DNA from: Flavivirga abyssicola
Lineage (GTDB): Bacteria; Bacteroidota; Bacteroidia; Flavobacteriales; Flavobacteriaceae
Reading direction: 5' to 3'
NCBI RefSeq assembly: GCF_030540775.2
Contig: NZ_CP141266.1
Coordinates: forward strand, 2,839,001 to 2,903,000
DNA length: 64,000 bases
The position numbers were made by a program, and so were the translations under genes. Positions within the stretch are counted from its first letter, which is position 1, and each line of letters opens with the position of its first letter. The notes beneath the pieces were generated by a model. The model ran no database searches and was not told the origin of the DNA. It saw nothing but the letters and a program-made list of their open reading frames with translations. This document shows positions 19,932-29,652 of this stretch, piece after piece.

Positions 19932-21584
19932 TTATAAAGAAACCCCTCGTTTCCAAGGAATAAAATCGTTATTACCATGTAATACTGCCTTTGAAGCCAC
20001 TTCACCACTGGCGACTTTTATAATGTGATCTAATATTTTTTCACCCATAGATTCAATAGTATCTTCTCCACTAATTACAGTTCCTGCGTTGATATCTATA
20101 ATATCATTCATTCGTTCATATAAATGCGTGTTACTAGACATTTTCAGAACTGGCGCTATGGGGTTACCAGTAGGTGTTCCCAGTCCTGTTGTAAATACCA
20201 CAACATTACATCCAGAACCTACTAAACCAGTGGTAGACTCTACATCATTTCCAGGCGTACATAATAAGTTTAAGCCTGGTTTTGTTACTTGCTCGGTATA
20301 ATCTAAAACTTGAGTTACTGGTGATGTGCCTCCTTTTTTAGCGGCTCCTGCCGATTTCATGGCATCAGTAATTAAACCGTCTTTTATGTTTCCTGGCGAA
20401 GGATTATTTTCAAATCCAGATCCTACCGCTACTGCAGCTGAAGAATAAGCCCTCATTAAATCATAGAATTTCTTTGAGTCTTTTCTTGTCTCGCAGCGAT
20501 TGATGATGTCTTGTTCTACACCATTCAATTCTGGGAATTCAGACAATACAGGGCTTCCCCCCAGTGCTACTAATAAATCGGATGCATAGCCTAAAGCTGG
20601 ATTCGCAGAAATTCCTGAAAACCCATCTGAACCACCACATTCTAAACCTAGTACTAATTTATTTAGAGGGGCAGGTTGTCTGGTAATTTTATTAGCTTCA
20701 ATAAGTCCTAAAAATGTGTGTTTAACAGCTTCTTCAATTAATTGACGTTCGCTCTCACTTCTTTGTTGTTCTAAATAGTGAACAGGCTTGTCTAAGTCGG
20801 GATTTATAGCATCCAATGCATTTTGAAGCATTTCTATCTGTGCATTCTGGCACCCTAAGCTAAAAATAGTTGCTCCCGCCACATTTGGGTTTGAAATATA
20901 TCCTGCCAGTAACTTGCATAGTGTTTCAGAATCTTGGCGGATACCACCACAACCACCATCGTGTTTTAAGAATTTAATACCATCTACATTAGGAAAGGTT
21001 CGATTTTTTGTCATTTCTTCCTTAGTTGTAATAATAGGGGTATTTAGGATAGTATCTTTTGATGCACCTGCTTTGTATTGTTTGATTAAAGCATCAGTGT
21101 CTACGGCAAAATCTTTTTTTGTTTCGTACCCTAATTTTTCAGAAAGGGCTCCTTCTAAAACATCAACGTTTCTGTTTTCACAAAATGTTAATGGAATTAC
21201 TAACCAATAGTTTCCTGTGCCTACTTTACCATCTTTTCTATGGTACCCATTAAATGTTCTTCCTTCAAATTTTGAAACATCTGGAGCAGACCATGTAAAT
21301 TTTTCTTTGGAGTCTTGAAATTCAGCAGAGGCATGTTTAACATTATCAACGGTAATGGCACAACCAGCTTGAATGGGTTTTGTGGCTTTCCCGATAAGTA
21401 CGCCATACATGAAAATTGCGTCACCTACAGCAAAATCATTTAAGGCAAACTTATGTTTTTGTTTTATATTTTCTTTTAAGATAATATCGACACCTTGAAT
21501 TGTAGTTACAGTTCCTTTTTCAAGAGGTGTAATGGCTACAATAATGTTGTCTTTGGGATCTATTTGTACGTAATTCTTAGACAT
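19932..21584 (-). CDS. uxaA: Altronate dehydratase family protein (fused UxaA type)
   Basis: A 550-residue protein with an N-terminal SAF domain (about 10-90) fused to the large UxaA domain. Conserved cysteine and glycine motifs include HDGGCGGI near residue 210, LGLECGGSDGFSG near 313 and CTPGND near 443, which belong to the metal site. UxaA converts D-altronate to 2-keto-3-deoxy-D-gluconate, and relatives act on galactarate or L-fuconate. Next to a UxaB-like reductase, altronate is the most economical assignment. Its start is eight bases after the stop of the alcohol dehydrogenase gene. Confidence 0.87.
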   Translation of the reverse strand: MSKNYVQIDPKDNIIVAITPLEKGTVTTIQGVDIILKENIKQKHKFALNDFAVGDAIFMYGVLIGKATKPIQAGCAITVDNVKHASAEFQDSKEKFTWSAPDVSKFEGRTFNGYHRKDGKVGTGNYWLVIPLTFCENRNVDVLEGALSEKLGYETKKDFAVDTDALIKQYKAGASKDTILNTPIITTKEEMTKNRTFPNVDGIKFLKHDGGCGGIRQDSETLCKLLAGYISNPNVAGATIFSLGCQNAQIEMLQNALDAINPDLDKPVHYLEQQRSESERQLIEEAVKHTFLGLIEANKITRQPAPLNKLVLGLECGGSDGFSGISANPALGYASDLLVALGGSPVLSEFPELNGVEQDIINRCETRKDSKKFYDLMRAYSSAAVAVGSGFENNPSPGNIKDGLITDAMKSAGAAKKGGTSPVTQVLDYTEQVTKPGLNLLCTPGNDVESTTGLVGSGCNVVVFTTGLGTPTGNPIAPVLKMSSNTHLYERMNDIIDINAGTVISGEDTIESMGEKILDHIIKVASGEVASKAVLHGNNDFIPWKRGVSL

Positions 21585-21592
21585 CTATATTT

Positions 21593-22603
21593 TTAATTAA
21601 AATTTACTGTCGCCTTAATAACGCCAGTTTCTGGATTCAACCAACTATCAAAATGGTTTATCATTTCTGTAAATGGAACAGTGTGTGTAATGAAAGAGTC
21701 TGTTGGAAATTGATCTAGAACACTTATTACATGTTCAAAATCTTCTGTAGTAGCATTTCTACTGCACATTAATGTCATTTCTTTAGCATGAACTGCGGGA
21801 TGTGTATATGTTAATTCACCTTTAGATAAACCTACTAGTACAAACCTACCCCCATGAGCCATATAATTTGGACCAGCTTCTAATGCACCTTTATGGCCAG
21901 AAGCATCAAATACTGCGGTTGCCATATCACCATTAGTGATTTCTGAGATTAGCTTTACAGGATCATGACCTACATTTACAGTGTAATCAACACCAATTTT
22001 GTCTTTGGCATATTGTAATCGATCATCATTTAAATCTAAAGCAATGACTTTTGCTCCTGCAATTTGAGCTAATTTCATAATGCCAATTCCTATAGGACCA
22101 CAACCAACAACCACAACAAATTCATCTTTTTTAATGTCTGCTCTTCTAACTGCATGTGCACCAATGGCCAAAGGTTCTACGATAGCCATCTCGTCATTAG
22201 AGAGGTTATTTGCAGGAAGTAAAATATTTGTAGGTACGGTTATTTGTTCTTGCATACCACCATCACCGTGTACACCAAGTACTGTAATGTTGGTACAGCA
22301 ATTTGTTTTACCATTTCTACAAGCAATACATTTGCCACAGCTAACGTAAGGCATGACTACTACTTTATCTCCGACTTTTATTCCTTGAGGATTTTCTCCT
22401 ATTTCTAAAACTTCAGAAGCTAATTCATGTCCTAAAATTCGTGGGTAAGTAAAAAAGGCTTGATTTCCAGAGTATGCATGTAAATCTGTTCCACATATAC
22501 CAACTTTATTTATCTGTAATAAAGCTTCATTTTCTTTTCTAACTGGAGCATCTTTTTCTTTTAAAAGAAATTCCCCTGGCTTTTCGCAAACAATGTATTT
22601 CAT
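21593..22603 (-). CDS. Zinc-dependent alcohol dehydrogenase, possible L-galactonate 5-dehydrogenase
   Basis: A 336-residue medium-chain dehydrogenase. The catalytic zinc site is visible (CGTDLH at residues 37-42, GHE near 59), and four structural-zinc cysteines occur in SCGKCIACRNGKTNCC. The nucleotide loop is VVGCGPIGIG near residue 168. Enzymes of this type (LgoD/YjjN in E. coli, and a Bacteroides vulgatus enzyme described biochemically) oxidise L-galactonate to D-tagaturonate, which would feed the UxaB and UxaA products in this operon. It is the first gene of the operon. The substrate is inferred from this fit. Confidence 0.82.
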   Translation of the reverse strand: MKYIVCEKPGEFLLKEKDAPVRKENEALLQINKVGICGTDLHAYSGNQAFFTYPRILGHELASEVLEIGENPQGIKVGDKVVVMPYVSCGKCIACRNGKTNCCTNITVLGVHGDGGMQEQITVPTNILLPANNLSNDEMAIVEPLAIGAHAVRRADIKKDEFVVVVGCGPIGIGIMKLAQIAGAKVIALDLNDDRLQYAKDKIGVDYTVNVGHDPVKLISEITNGDMATAVFDASGHKGALEAGPNYMAHGGRFVLVGLSKGELTYTHPAVHAKEMTLMCSRNATTEDFEHVISVLDQFPTDSFITHTVPFTEMINHFDSWLNPETGVIKATVNFN

Positions 22604-22745
22604 AAAAATCTATATTAAGAATACAAAATTAGACCCATTTTTAAGCTAAATCTACCTCATAGAAGGCATTTTGTGATACTTTAATTGCATTAAAAAAAAT
22701 ATTTAAGCTATTATTGTATAATATAATCAATAAACAACGGTGTGT

Positions 22746-23618
22746 ATGAAACTTCATTTTATAGATAGAAGTGACTTAACAAATAATACATTTAGTGTTA
22801 CGCATCATAATTACCCATATTTTTTAAAAATTTGGCACCATCATAGAGAATTGGAATTAGTGCTCTCCATAAAAAGTAAAGGCACTCGATTTGTAGGTGA
22901 TAGCATTCTTAAATTTGATGAGGGGGATTTAGTACTTATAGGTAAAGACTTGCCGCATATGTGGTTGAATGATGACGAGTATTTTGAAGCTTCATCTAAG
23001 CTTAAAGCAGAAGCGGTTGCTATTCATTTTAAACAAGATTTTCTTGGAAAGACCTTTTTTGATATTAATGAAATGAAACCAATTTCAGATTTAATAGAAA
23101 GATCTAAATATGGTATTAAATTCCTTAATATTAGTCCAGAGTTAGTACATAAAATAAAAACGATTTCCAGTCTTAATGGATTTGATAGAATTATAAGTTT
23201 TATTGATGTTTTAAACGATCTGGCACATTGTGAAACCTATGAATTACTAGCGAGTAAAGGGTTTATAAACTCTTTTAATAAAGAAAGTCATAGAAATCTA
23301 GATAAAGCTTACGAGTATATCTTTAATAATTTTAAAGAACAGATTACACTTATTGATGTTGCAAAAATAGCTTGTATGAATCCATCATCATTTAGTAGGC
23401 TTTTTAAAAAGGTAAATGGTAAATCATTTTCAGAATATTTGAATGAAGTTAGAATTGGCTATGCTTGTAAACTTTTAATGGAGAGAAATAAAAACATTTC
23501 TAAAGTATGTTATGAGTCCGGTTTTAATAACATTTCTAATTTTAATAGAAGATTTAAAGCACTTATGTCAATGTCTCCCAAGGTTTACATTCAGCATTAT
23601 AAGAAAGTGAAGTATTAA
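22746..23618 (+). CDS. AraC-family regulator with cupin sensor domain
   Basis: A regulator of about 290 residues. The N-terminal part is a cupin-like sugar-sensing domain (IWHHHRELELV near residue 30, then FDEGDLVLIGKDLPHMW). The C-terminal 100 residues hold two helix-turn-helix units of the AraC/XylS type (LIDVAKIACMNPSSFSRLFK and KVCYESGFNNISNFNRRFK). A GTG at 22740 is possible, but the ATG at 22746 is preferred. It diverges from the L-galactose/L-fucose-type operon, about 140 bases from its first gene, and is the obvious candidate to control it. Confidence 0.88.
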   Translation: MKLHFIDRSDLTNNTFSVTHHNYPYFLKIWHHHRELELVLSIKSKGTRFVGDSILKFDEGDLVLIGKDLPHMWLNDDEYFEASSKLKAEAVAIHFKQDFLGKTFFDINEMKPISDLIERSKYGIKFLNISPELVHKIKTISSLNGFDRIISFIDVLNDLAHCETYELLASKGFINSFNKESHRNLDKAYEYIFNNFKEQITLIDVAKIACMNPSSFSRLFKKVNGKSFSEYLNEVRIGYACKLLMERNKNISKVCYESGFNNISNFNRRFKALMSMSPKVYIQHYKKVKY

Positions 23619-23669
23619 TATTATTTTAAATAGATAATAAGGCTTCAGAGTTCATAATTTTATAAAAAC

Positions 23670-23701
23670 AAAGAAGAGTACATTTTTGTGTACTCTTCTT
23701 T
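23670..23701. terminator. Bidirectional terminator between AraC regulator and GH29 genes
   Basis: A perfect 13-pair stem (23670-23682 with 23689-23701) around a six-base loop, flanked by A on one side and T on the other. It lies between convergent genes and should serve both. Confidence 0.85.
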
Positions 23702-23738
23702 CATAAACAAAAAACTAAATTAAATATATTTGTCGAAA

Positions 23739-25277
23739 TTACTGCAAGGTAATTTCTAATACAAATGCATGATTGCAAGGTTTTTTAGGGGGCATTTGTA
23801 CATTTAAGCCATCGTCATTATGAGTCCATGTTATTTCAGCATCACTTCCCAGCATAGTCACCTTAGTAACTAAATCTTCCGATTTTTTAATAGATTTAAT
23901 GCTAACTTTATTGTTTTCAGGCCAGGCCATCATAATAGCATATAGCTTTCCGTCTTTTTGTGTGAAACGAATATCTTGCCCTGTAAATTCTTTATTGTTG
24001 CCTTCAGAATGGTGCCCATTATTAACCTCTGTAGGGCCTTCACCAAATACTTTCCAATATTTTGTATCGTATATGGCAGCTCCATTAATTGATAGCCAAT
24101 CACCAATTTCTAGTAAAATATCTTTTTGTTCATCTGGTATGGTACCATCAGATTTAGGACCAACATTTAATAAAAGGTTCCCGTTTTTTGATACAATATC
24201 TACTAAATCGTCAATTAATTGATTTGCCGTTTTAGACTGCCAGTTTGAAACATGGCTCCAAGAGTTTTTACCAATAGAGGTGTCTGTTTGCCAAGGTAGT
24301 TTTCTAATACCTGGTAATTTACCTCTTTCTAAATCATAAATAACGGTCCCTTCAGGAAAAGCGTCATGGTCAAAGTTTTTATCTTGTAAAACGACTTCTT
24401 TTCCCCATTCAATACCCTTATTGTAGTAATAAGCAGCAATTTTTGGGCGCATATCTTTAAAGTCTGGGATATCTAAATAAAAATCGAACCAAAGAATATC
24501 TGGTTGGTAATTATCAATTAAATCAACCGTTCTGTCCCACCATTTTTGCTTAAACTCTTCAGAAACGGGCTCTGTTAAATCTTTTCCTTTTGGAGAGTAC
24601 AAATCTGCATATTCCGGATCTGTAGTATCAAAATGATCTTTTTTATTGTAAAAAGACCAGTTAAAAGCATAATGAGAAGAAGCTCCCATAATTAAACCTT
24701 TACTTCTTCCTTCTTTAAAAAGCTCTCCTAAAACATCGCGTTTTGGTCCCATATCGAAAGCATTCCAACGCGTGGTATTCGATTTGTACATGGCAAATCC
24801 GTCATGATGATCGGCTACAGGTACAACATACCTAGCGCCCGATTTTTTAAATAAATCAATCCATTCTGCAGCATTAAATTTTTCACCTTTAAACATGGGT
24901 ATAAAGTCTTTATATCCGAATGTTTTTTGATCTCCCCATGTTTTTTTATGATGAACATAAGTATCGTTAGGTCCCGTTTTTTGTGGGTTTAATTGTGCGG
25001 AGAATGTTGCCGTATCCATATACATGCGTCTTGGGTACCATTCTGACCCATATGCAGGAACAGAATATGCGCCCCAATGTATAAATATTCCAAATTTTTG
25101 ATTGTTGAACCACGCTGGATCTTTGTAATGCTTCTTTATGGATTCCCAGTTTGGTTGATATAATTGAACAGAGTCTTTAACAATTACTTCTGCTGTCTTT
25201 TTATCATTTTTGGATCCACAAGAGGTTAGAAAAACCAGGGAGATTATTAATAATAAATGATTTTGCTTAAAAGCCAT
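23739..25277 (-). CDS. GH29 lipoprotein, alpha-L-fucosidase/alpha-L-galactosidase family (first of three)
   Basis: A 512-residue GH29 enzyme. The lipobox FLTSC puts the lipid cysteine at residue 20. The barrel shows the family signatures FGIFIHWGAYSVPAYGSEWY (residues 62-81) and HHDGFAMY, and the nucleophile is Asp265 in ILWFDF. A C-terminal beta domain follows from about residue 390. GH29 enzymes release alpha-L-fucose, and some release alpha-L-galactose, so with the nearby L-galactonate-type operon the second option deserves attention. Two more GH29 genes occur in this window, which suggests different linkages or sulfation patterns. Confidence 0.92.
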   Translation of the reverse strand: MAFKQNHLLLIISLVFLTSCGSKNDKKTAEVIVKDSVQLYQPNWESIKKHYKDPAWFNNQKFGIFIHWGAYSVPAYGSEWYPRRMYMDTATFSAQLNPQKTGPNDTYVHHKKTWGDQKTFGYKDFIPMFKGEKFNAAEWIDLFKKSGARYVVPVADHHDGFAMYKSNTTRWNAFDMGPKRDVLGELFKEGRSKGLIMGASSHYAFNWSFYNKKDHFDTTDPEYADLYSPKGKDLTEPVSEEFKQKWWDRTVDLIDNYQPDILWFDFYLDIPDFKDMRPKIAAYYYNKGIEWGKEVVLQDKNFDHDAFPEGTVIYDLERGKLPGIRKLPWQTDTSIGKNSWSHVSNWQSKTANQLIDDLVDIVSKNGNLLLNVGPKSDGTIPDEQKDILLEIGDWLSINGAAIYDTKYWKVFGEGPTEVNNGHHSEGNNKEFTGQDIRFTQKDGKLYAIMMAWPENNKVSIKSIKKSEDLVTKVTMLGSDAEITWTHNDDGLNVQMPPKKPCNHAFVLEITLQ

Positions 25278-25521
25278 AAGGTGTTTTATTTAAAATTTTT
25301 TGGTTAGAATTCATATAATCATAAAAAATTATATTGCTAAATTCTCGTTTTATTGGATTTTACGACGTGTCGAATGTTGAAAAAGATATAACAAATGGGT
25401 TTTTTAAAGATATGAGTCCTCTAGGTGAGACCAGCTATTGCACATAATGGCAGTGTTTTTCGTACTTTTTGTGTTTTTTGAAATAACCTCTTCTAAGATA
25501 CTATTAATATGTTATAAATTT
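25278..25521. other. Intergenic gap between GH29 and GH2-like genes
   Basis: A 244-base AT-rich gap. No gene or clear terminator is visible. It should contain the promoter of the GH29 gene, but no consensus box stands out. Confidence 0.4.
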
Positions 25522-28407
25522 TTAATTTTCATTTTTAAGCTGTTTCAAAATAAAACCATTTAGCCATATGTCACCTTTTTCGAGATTTTTAAATGTCATG
25601 GTGATGTTTTCTGTTCCATTAGACTTAATAACAGATTTAATATGAAGTGGTTTGCGTTCTCCCGTATTATTATTTAAGTAGTAATTCACAATATGATCAT
25701 CAGCCGTTTTTATTAATTTACCATGACTGTCGTTAATAATAACCTCAATTTTATTAGCTAGTTTTGTGTCATCTTTTCTATTGTGATGATATGTTTCCAG
25801 ATGATAATTGCCAGCCTTAAGATTGGATATGGTTAATTTTAAAATTCCTTTTTCGCTATATAAACCATCTGAACCAACAAAGCTCAAATCGCCTAGCATC
25901 GCTGAATTATGATGAAACCATTTTATATCGTTGTCATCCGCATTAATGTTGATATGGGCATTGTAGTCAGAAATAACATATTTTAAATCGTTGTCAGAAT
26001 TGCCAGTCCAAGCATCCCATTCAAATTGAACTAGCTGACTTTCAGCACCAATATCTACTTTTGAAATAGGATAGTTATAAATTGGTTTCGCTGAGTTTTC
26101 TAATTCATTTGGGTTGTATGTTTTAGTAGAAATAGAGGCAGTTCCTGACTTTAACCCTTTAGATTTTGCTGTTACAGTAATGGTTCCTGAATTATCATGT
26201 GCTCTTACATAAATTGATGCTATACCGTAATATGGTGTCGCCGGATTCGCATCAATGCTCCCATTATCTACTAGTGTACCTGCTCCTGAAATTGAAAATT
26301 CAATTTTATTTTTAGCCGAAGTTATTGTTTCCCCATTTTTATCGACAATGTAAGCATGTGCTAACCTTAAATCGGATCCATCTGCATAAAAGGGTTGGTC
26401 TGTAATATTAAATTTAATTTCTATGCGATACGGGCTTCCTTGTTTTGTTCTTGAATGTGAAGTGGCTACTTTTCCATGATTATAACCAACAGCTTTTAAT
26501 TCTCCCTCTTTCCAATTATAATTGAATGTAAATGATGGGTGATTCAAATTTGATTTAATAAGATTATTATCTGGTTTTTGAGAAGCAATCAGCTTATTGT
26601 TATGATACAGTTTTACTTCCTGACAATTGCTATAAATCCTAACTTTACCATTAGTTGAAGCCGTTTCATCTCCAATATGAACTATTGGATCTGGTATTAA
26701 TTCCGATTGATACCAGTAATAAACAGGTTTAGGGGTTCTATAAGCAGATAAGATACCATAAGTAGTCATGTAATCTCTTTGGTTATTATTATCGCCTTTT
26801 TGCAAATGGTTGTAATCTGCACCTAACCAGGCAATAGCTGCAATATTGTTTTTACTGGCTTTGTATCTTGAGATATGAAATTGATTTTTCTCAGCATTAG
26901 GAGCACTTCCATGTTCCATAACCATGGTAAAAGCAGTTTCAGGAAATTCTGTTCTTCTATAATCCATGGTAGCATGAACATCGGTAATTCCTTCATTTTT
27001 AACACCATTCCATGCACTGGAGGCGGAAGCGGTTAACCTAAAAGGATCTTCCTCTTTTGCTACAGTCTGCATTCTGGGAACTGGGCCTCTATGATTTATT
27101 CCGGCTCCCCAAAACATAATAGATGGATGATTTCTATGGTTACGAATCATAACTCTGGTAGTGGTATCTAACTTGTCAAACCAGGCTTCATCTCCCCATT
27201 CGATCCAAGTAGAAACCTCTTCATAAATAATGATTCCTAACTCATCGCAGGCTTTTATAAAAGCGTCGTCTTGAGTATAGTGCGACAATCTTATAATATT
27301 CATCCCCGCATTTTTGTATTGAAGTGCTTCGTTGCGATGAAATGAGTTGGGTACAGCATCTCCAATAACCGGATAGTTCTGATGCCGATTGGCACCTACT
27401 AAAAATAAGGGTTCTCCGTTCAAAACGAAACCTTTTCCTTTTTCTAATGAAAAGGTTCTAAACCCAAAAGTGTTCTCTACAAAGTCAACTGGAGTATCGT
27501 TATCATATATTACCGAATATACTCTATATAGATATGGAGCATCTGGTGACCACAGATTAAAGTTGTCCTCAATTGTGGAAGTTTGCCTAAATGTATAATT
27601 AGTGTTTGGAGCTATATTTACAGAGTTGATCAGTTTTTTTATAACATATCCGTCTGAGTCAATAATATGAGTTTCTATGCGACACTTTTTTAATTCTGAG
27701 TTTTCGTTATTAACGGTTGTTTTTATAGAAACAGTCCCATTATTTTTATTAACTGTTGGTGTTGTTATATGAACACCAGCATCAAAATCTTCCCAGTTAA
27801 ATGTAACGTGTAATTTATTAGAAGTTATTAAAAATAGATCACGATATAACCCTCCAAATTTCACGTAATCCGTTCTGTGGGGATCTGGAGAAATAGTTTT
27901 GTTAAATGTGTTATCAGCCTTTATTGCAATAATATTTTCTTTGCCAAACACCACATAATTTGTGATATCGAAATGAAATGGAATATAGCCATTGATAGCA
28001 TGAGTACCTACATTTTTACCGTTTACCCAGAGTTCTGTTGCATTGTGAACCCCTTCAAATTCAATATATATTTTTTTGGAACTATCGGTATCTATTTTAA
28101 TCGATTTTCTATACCAACCAATTTTTCTCAAGTAATTTTCTTGTACCCATGATTCTTTAATACTGTCTAATTCATAAGATACAAGCTCCAACGTATGTGG
28201 GATTGAAACTTTTTTCCAATTAGAATCATCAAAATCGACACGACCTGGATGTTCATCTGGAGTCCCTAGATAAAACTTCCAACTTGCGTTAATATTAGTT
28301 TTTGTTCTGTCTGTATTTAAATAACCCTCAGGTAAACCTTTATTATTTTGGGCTATTAAAAGTATGGTAAAAAAGAAAAAGAAACTAGCTGATTTAAATT
28401 TATTCAT
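25522..28407 (-). CDS. GH2 family beta-galactosidase-like protein with altered acid/base site
   Basis: A 961-residue exported protein with signal peptide (about 1-19). The order is GH2 sugar-binding domain (about 35-200), immunoglobulin-like domain (about 205-315), TIM barrel (about 320-600), then extra beta-sandwich domains to the C-terminus. The barrel motif RNHPSIMFWGAGINH aligns with the usual HPSIxxWSxGNE, so Asn438 stands where the acid/base glutamate is expected. A nucleophile candidate, Glu498 in MEHG, is retained. The protein may use another acid, a charged or sulfated substrate, or be a binding protein. It diverges from a kelch and sulfatase pair. Confidence 0.85.
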   Translation of the reverse strand: MNKFKSASFFFFFTILLIAQNNKGLPEGYLNTDRTKTNINASWKFYLGTPDEHPGRVDFDDSNWKKVSIPHTLELVSYELDSIKESWVQENYLRKIGWYRKSIKIDTDSSKKIYIEFEGVHNATELWVNGKNVGTHAINGYIPFHFDITNYVVFGKENIIAIKADNTFNKTISPDPHRTDYVKFGGLYRDLFLITSNKLHVTFNWEDFDAGVHITTPTVNKNNGTVSIKTTVNNENSELKKCRIETHIIDSDGYVIKKLINSVNIAPNTNYTFRQTSTIEDNFNLWSPDAPYLYRVYSVIYDNDTPVDFVENTFGFRTFSLEKGKGFVLNGEPLFLVGANRHQNYPVIGDAVPNSFHRNEALQYKNAGMNIIRLSHYTQDDAFIKACDELGIIIYEEVSTWIEWGDEAWFDKLDTTTRVMIRNHRNHPSIMFWGAGINHRGPVPRMQTVAKEEDPFRLTASASSAWNGVKNEGITDVHATMDYRRTEFPETAFTMVMEHGSAPNAEKNQFHISRYKASKNNIAAIAWLGADYNHLQKGDNNNQRDYMTTYGILSAYRTPKPVYYWYQSELIPDPIVHIGDETASTNGKVRIYSNCQEVKLYHNNKLIASQKPDNNLIKSNLNHPSFTFNYNWKEGELKAVGYNHGKVATSHSRTKQGSPYRIEIKFNITDQPFYADGSDLRLAHAYIVDKNGETITSAKNKIEFSISGAGTLVDNGSIDANPATPYYGIASIYVRAHDNSGTITVTAKSKGLKSGTASISTKTYNPNELENSAKPIYNYPISKVDIGAESQLVQFEWDAWTGNSDNDLKYVISDYNAHININADDNDIKWFHHNSAMLGDLSFVGSDGLYSEKGILKLTISNLKAGNYHLETYHHNRKDDTKLANKIEVIINDSHGKLIKTADDHIVNYYLNNNTGERKPLHIKSVIKSNGTENITMTFKNLEKGDIWLNGFILKQLKNEN

Positions 28408-28501
28408 AGATGGTATACTTTAAAAGGCACTATTGAATTTAGTAGAGGGATCTAAATTATTTAAATTAAAAAAAAACCTTAAGTTTAATTGTTTTTTAAT
28501 G

Positions 28502-28558
28502 TATATCAAATGGTTTTTATATTGCCCTTTATTTTATTGCGAAAAGTCATTTGATATA
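28502..28558. promoter_or_regulatory. Inverted repeat in the divergent GH2/kelch promoter region
   Basis: Two perfect 11-base arms, TATATCAAATG at 28502-28512 and CATTTGATATA at 28548-28558, are 46 bases apart centre to centre, in a short divergent intergenic region. This looks like a pair of half-sites for a dimeric or looping regulator. The binding protein is unknown. Confidence 0.4.
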
Positions 28559-28652
28559 TATTATCAGACATATTTAATGATTATTCGATAAGATAATGCG
28601 TAGATTTAATTTTTTATGTTTGAGTGTAACTATGTTTATAAAAGCCAAAAAG

Positions 28653-29642
28653 ATGTTTGAAAAAAAATCGATTACAATAATATTATTTTTATTTATTTTA
28701 TCCTGTAAAGGGTATAAGCAAGGTCGTTCAGAGCCTCAAAAATTATGGAGTCAGGTTGTTGCATCCGATAATTCAGTACCCATTGCAAGGCATGAGGCTG
28801 CTTTTGTAAATGTAGGAGATAAATTTTATTTGCTAGGAGGACGAGGTATAAGGTCAGTTAGTATTTTTAATACTAAAACTCAAAAATGGACTTTAGGAAA
28901 AAAACCACCCATAGAATTTCATCATTTTCAACCTGTTGTTTATCAGGAGAACATATATATTATCGGTGCGTTAACGGGCAAATATCCTGCAGAAACACCA
29001 GTAGAGCATGTCTATATTTACAACACAGATAATGACACTTGGGTAAAAGGCGATCCGATTCCTAAAGATCGGTTAAGAGGCTCTACAGGAAACATTATTA
29101 AAGAAGAAGTGGTTTATATATCGTGCGGGATTAGTAATGGCCATATAAGTGGACATAAAAAAGGGTTAGACAGTTATAATATAAAGACAGGAACATGGCA
29201 GGTACTTCCAGATGCACCAAGAGCAAGAGATCATTTTCAAGCCGTAGAAAATGATGATAAAATTTATGTGCTTGCTGGGCGATTATCAAAAGCACCAGAC
29301 GCTACATTTAATGAGACCATTGCAGAGGTAGATGTTTATGACATAAAGAAGAAAACGTGGACAACCTTAAAAAAAGGGATTCCAACCGAACGTGCTGGGA
29401 ATATAGCTTTGCTATACAATGATGATGTTTTGGTAATTGGAGGAGAATCCATAAATCAGGTAACAGCGCACAGTGAGGTTGAAGCTTTAAATACTAAAAA
29501 TTATACATGGAGAAATTATCCTTCTTTAGTACAAGGGAGGCATGGTACCGGAGCTGTATTATTTAATAATGAAATATACATTGCTTCGGGTTGTGGGAAT
29601 AGGGGAGGTTCTCCGGAGTTAAATACCATGGAAAAATATTAA
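28653..29642 (+). CDS. Kelch-repeat lipoprotein, unknown function
   Basis: A beta-propeller protein with about six kelch repeats (for example KFYLLGGRG, NIYIIGALTG, KIYVLAGRL, VLVIGGES, EIYIASGCG). I prefer the ATG at 28653, because it gives a compact lipoprotein signal (MFEKKSITII... ending in LSC). A start at 28596 would add 19 residues before it. Kelch propellers bind or act on glycans (galactose oxidase, sialate mutarotase), but no catalytic site could be recognised. It begins a short operon with a sulfatase gene 10 bases downstream, so a role in handling sulfated sugar is likely. Confidence 0.8.
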   Translation: MFEKKSITIILFLFILSCKGYKQGRSEPQKLWSQVVASDNSVPIARHEAAFVNVGDKFYLLGGRGIRSVSIFNTKTQKWTLGKKPPIEFHHFQPVVYQENIYIIGALTGKYPAETPVEHVYIYNTDNDTWVKGDPIPKDRLRGSTGNIIKEEVVYISCGISNGHISGHKKGLDSYNIKTGTWQVLPDAPRARDHFQAVENDDKIYVLAGRLSKAPDATFNETIAEVDVYDIKKKTWTTLKKGIPTERAGNIALLYNDDVLVIGGESINQVTAHSEVEALNTKNYTWRNYPSLVQGRHGTGAVLFNNEIYIASGCGNRGGSPELNTMEKY

Positions 29643-29652
29643 AATACTTTTA

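Noticed and set aside
18422-21584. A classical D-galacturonate (UxaC-UxaB-UxaA) operon
   Set aside because: UxaC is missing and a lactonase, mutarotase, FucP-like permease and LgoD-like dehydrogenase are present, which fit L-galactose/L-fucose better; not fully excluded.
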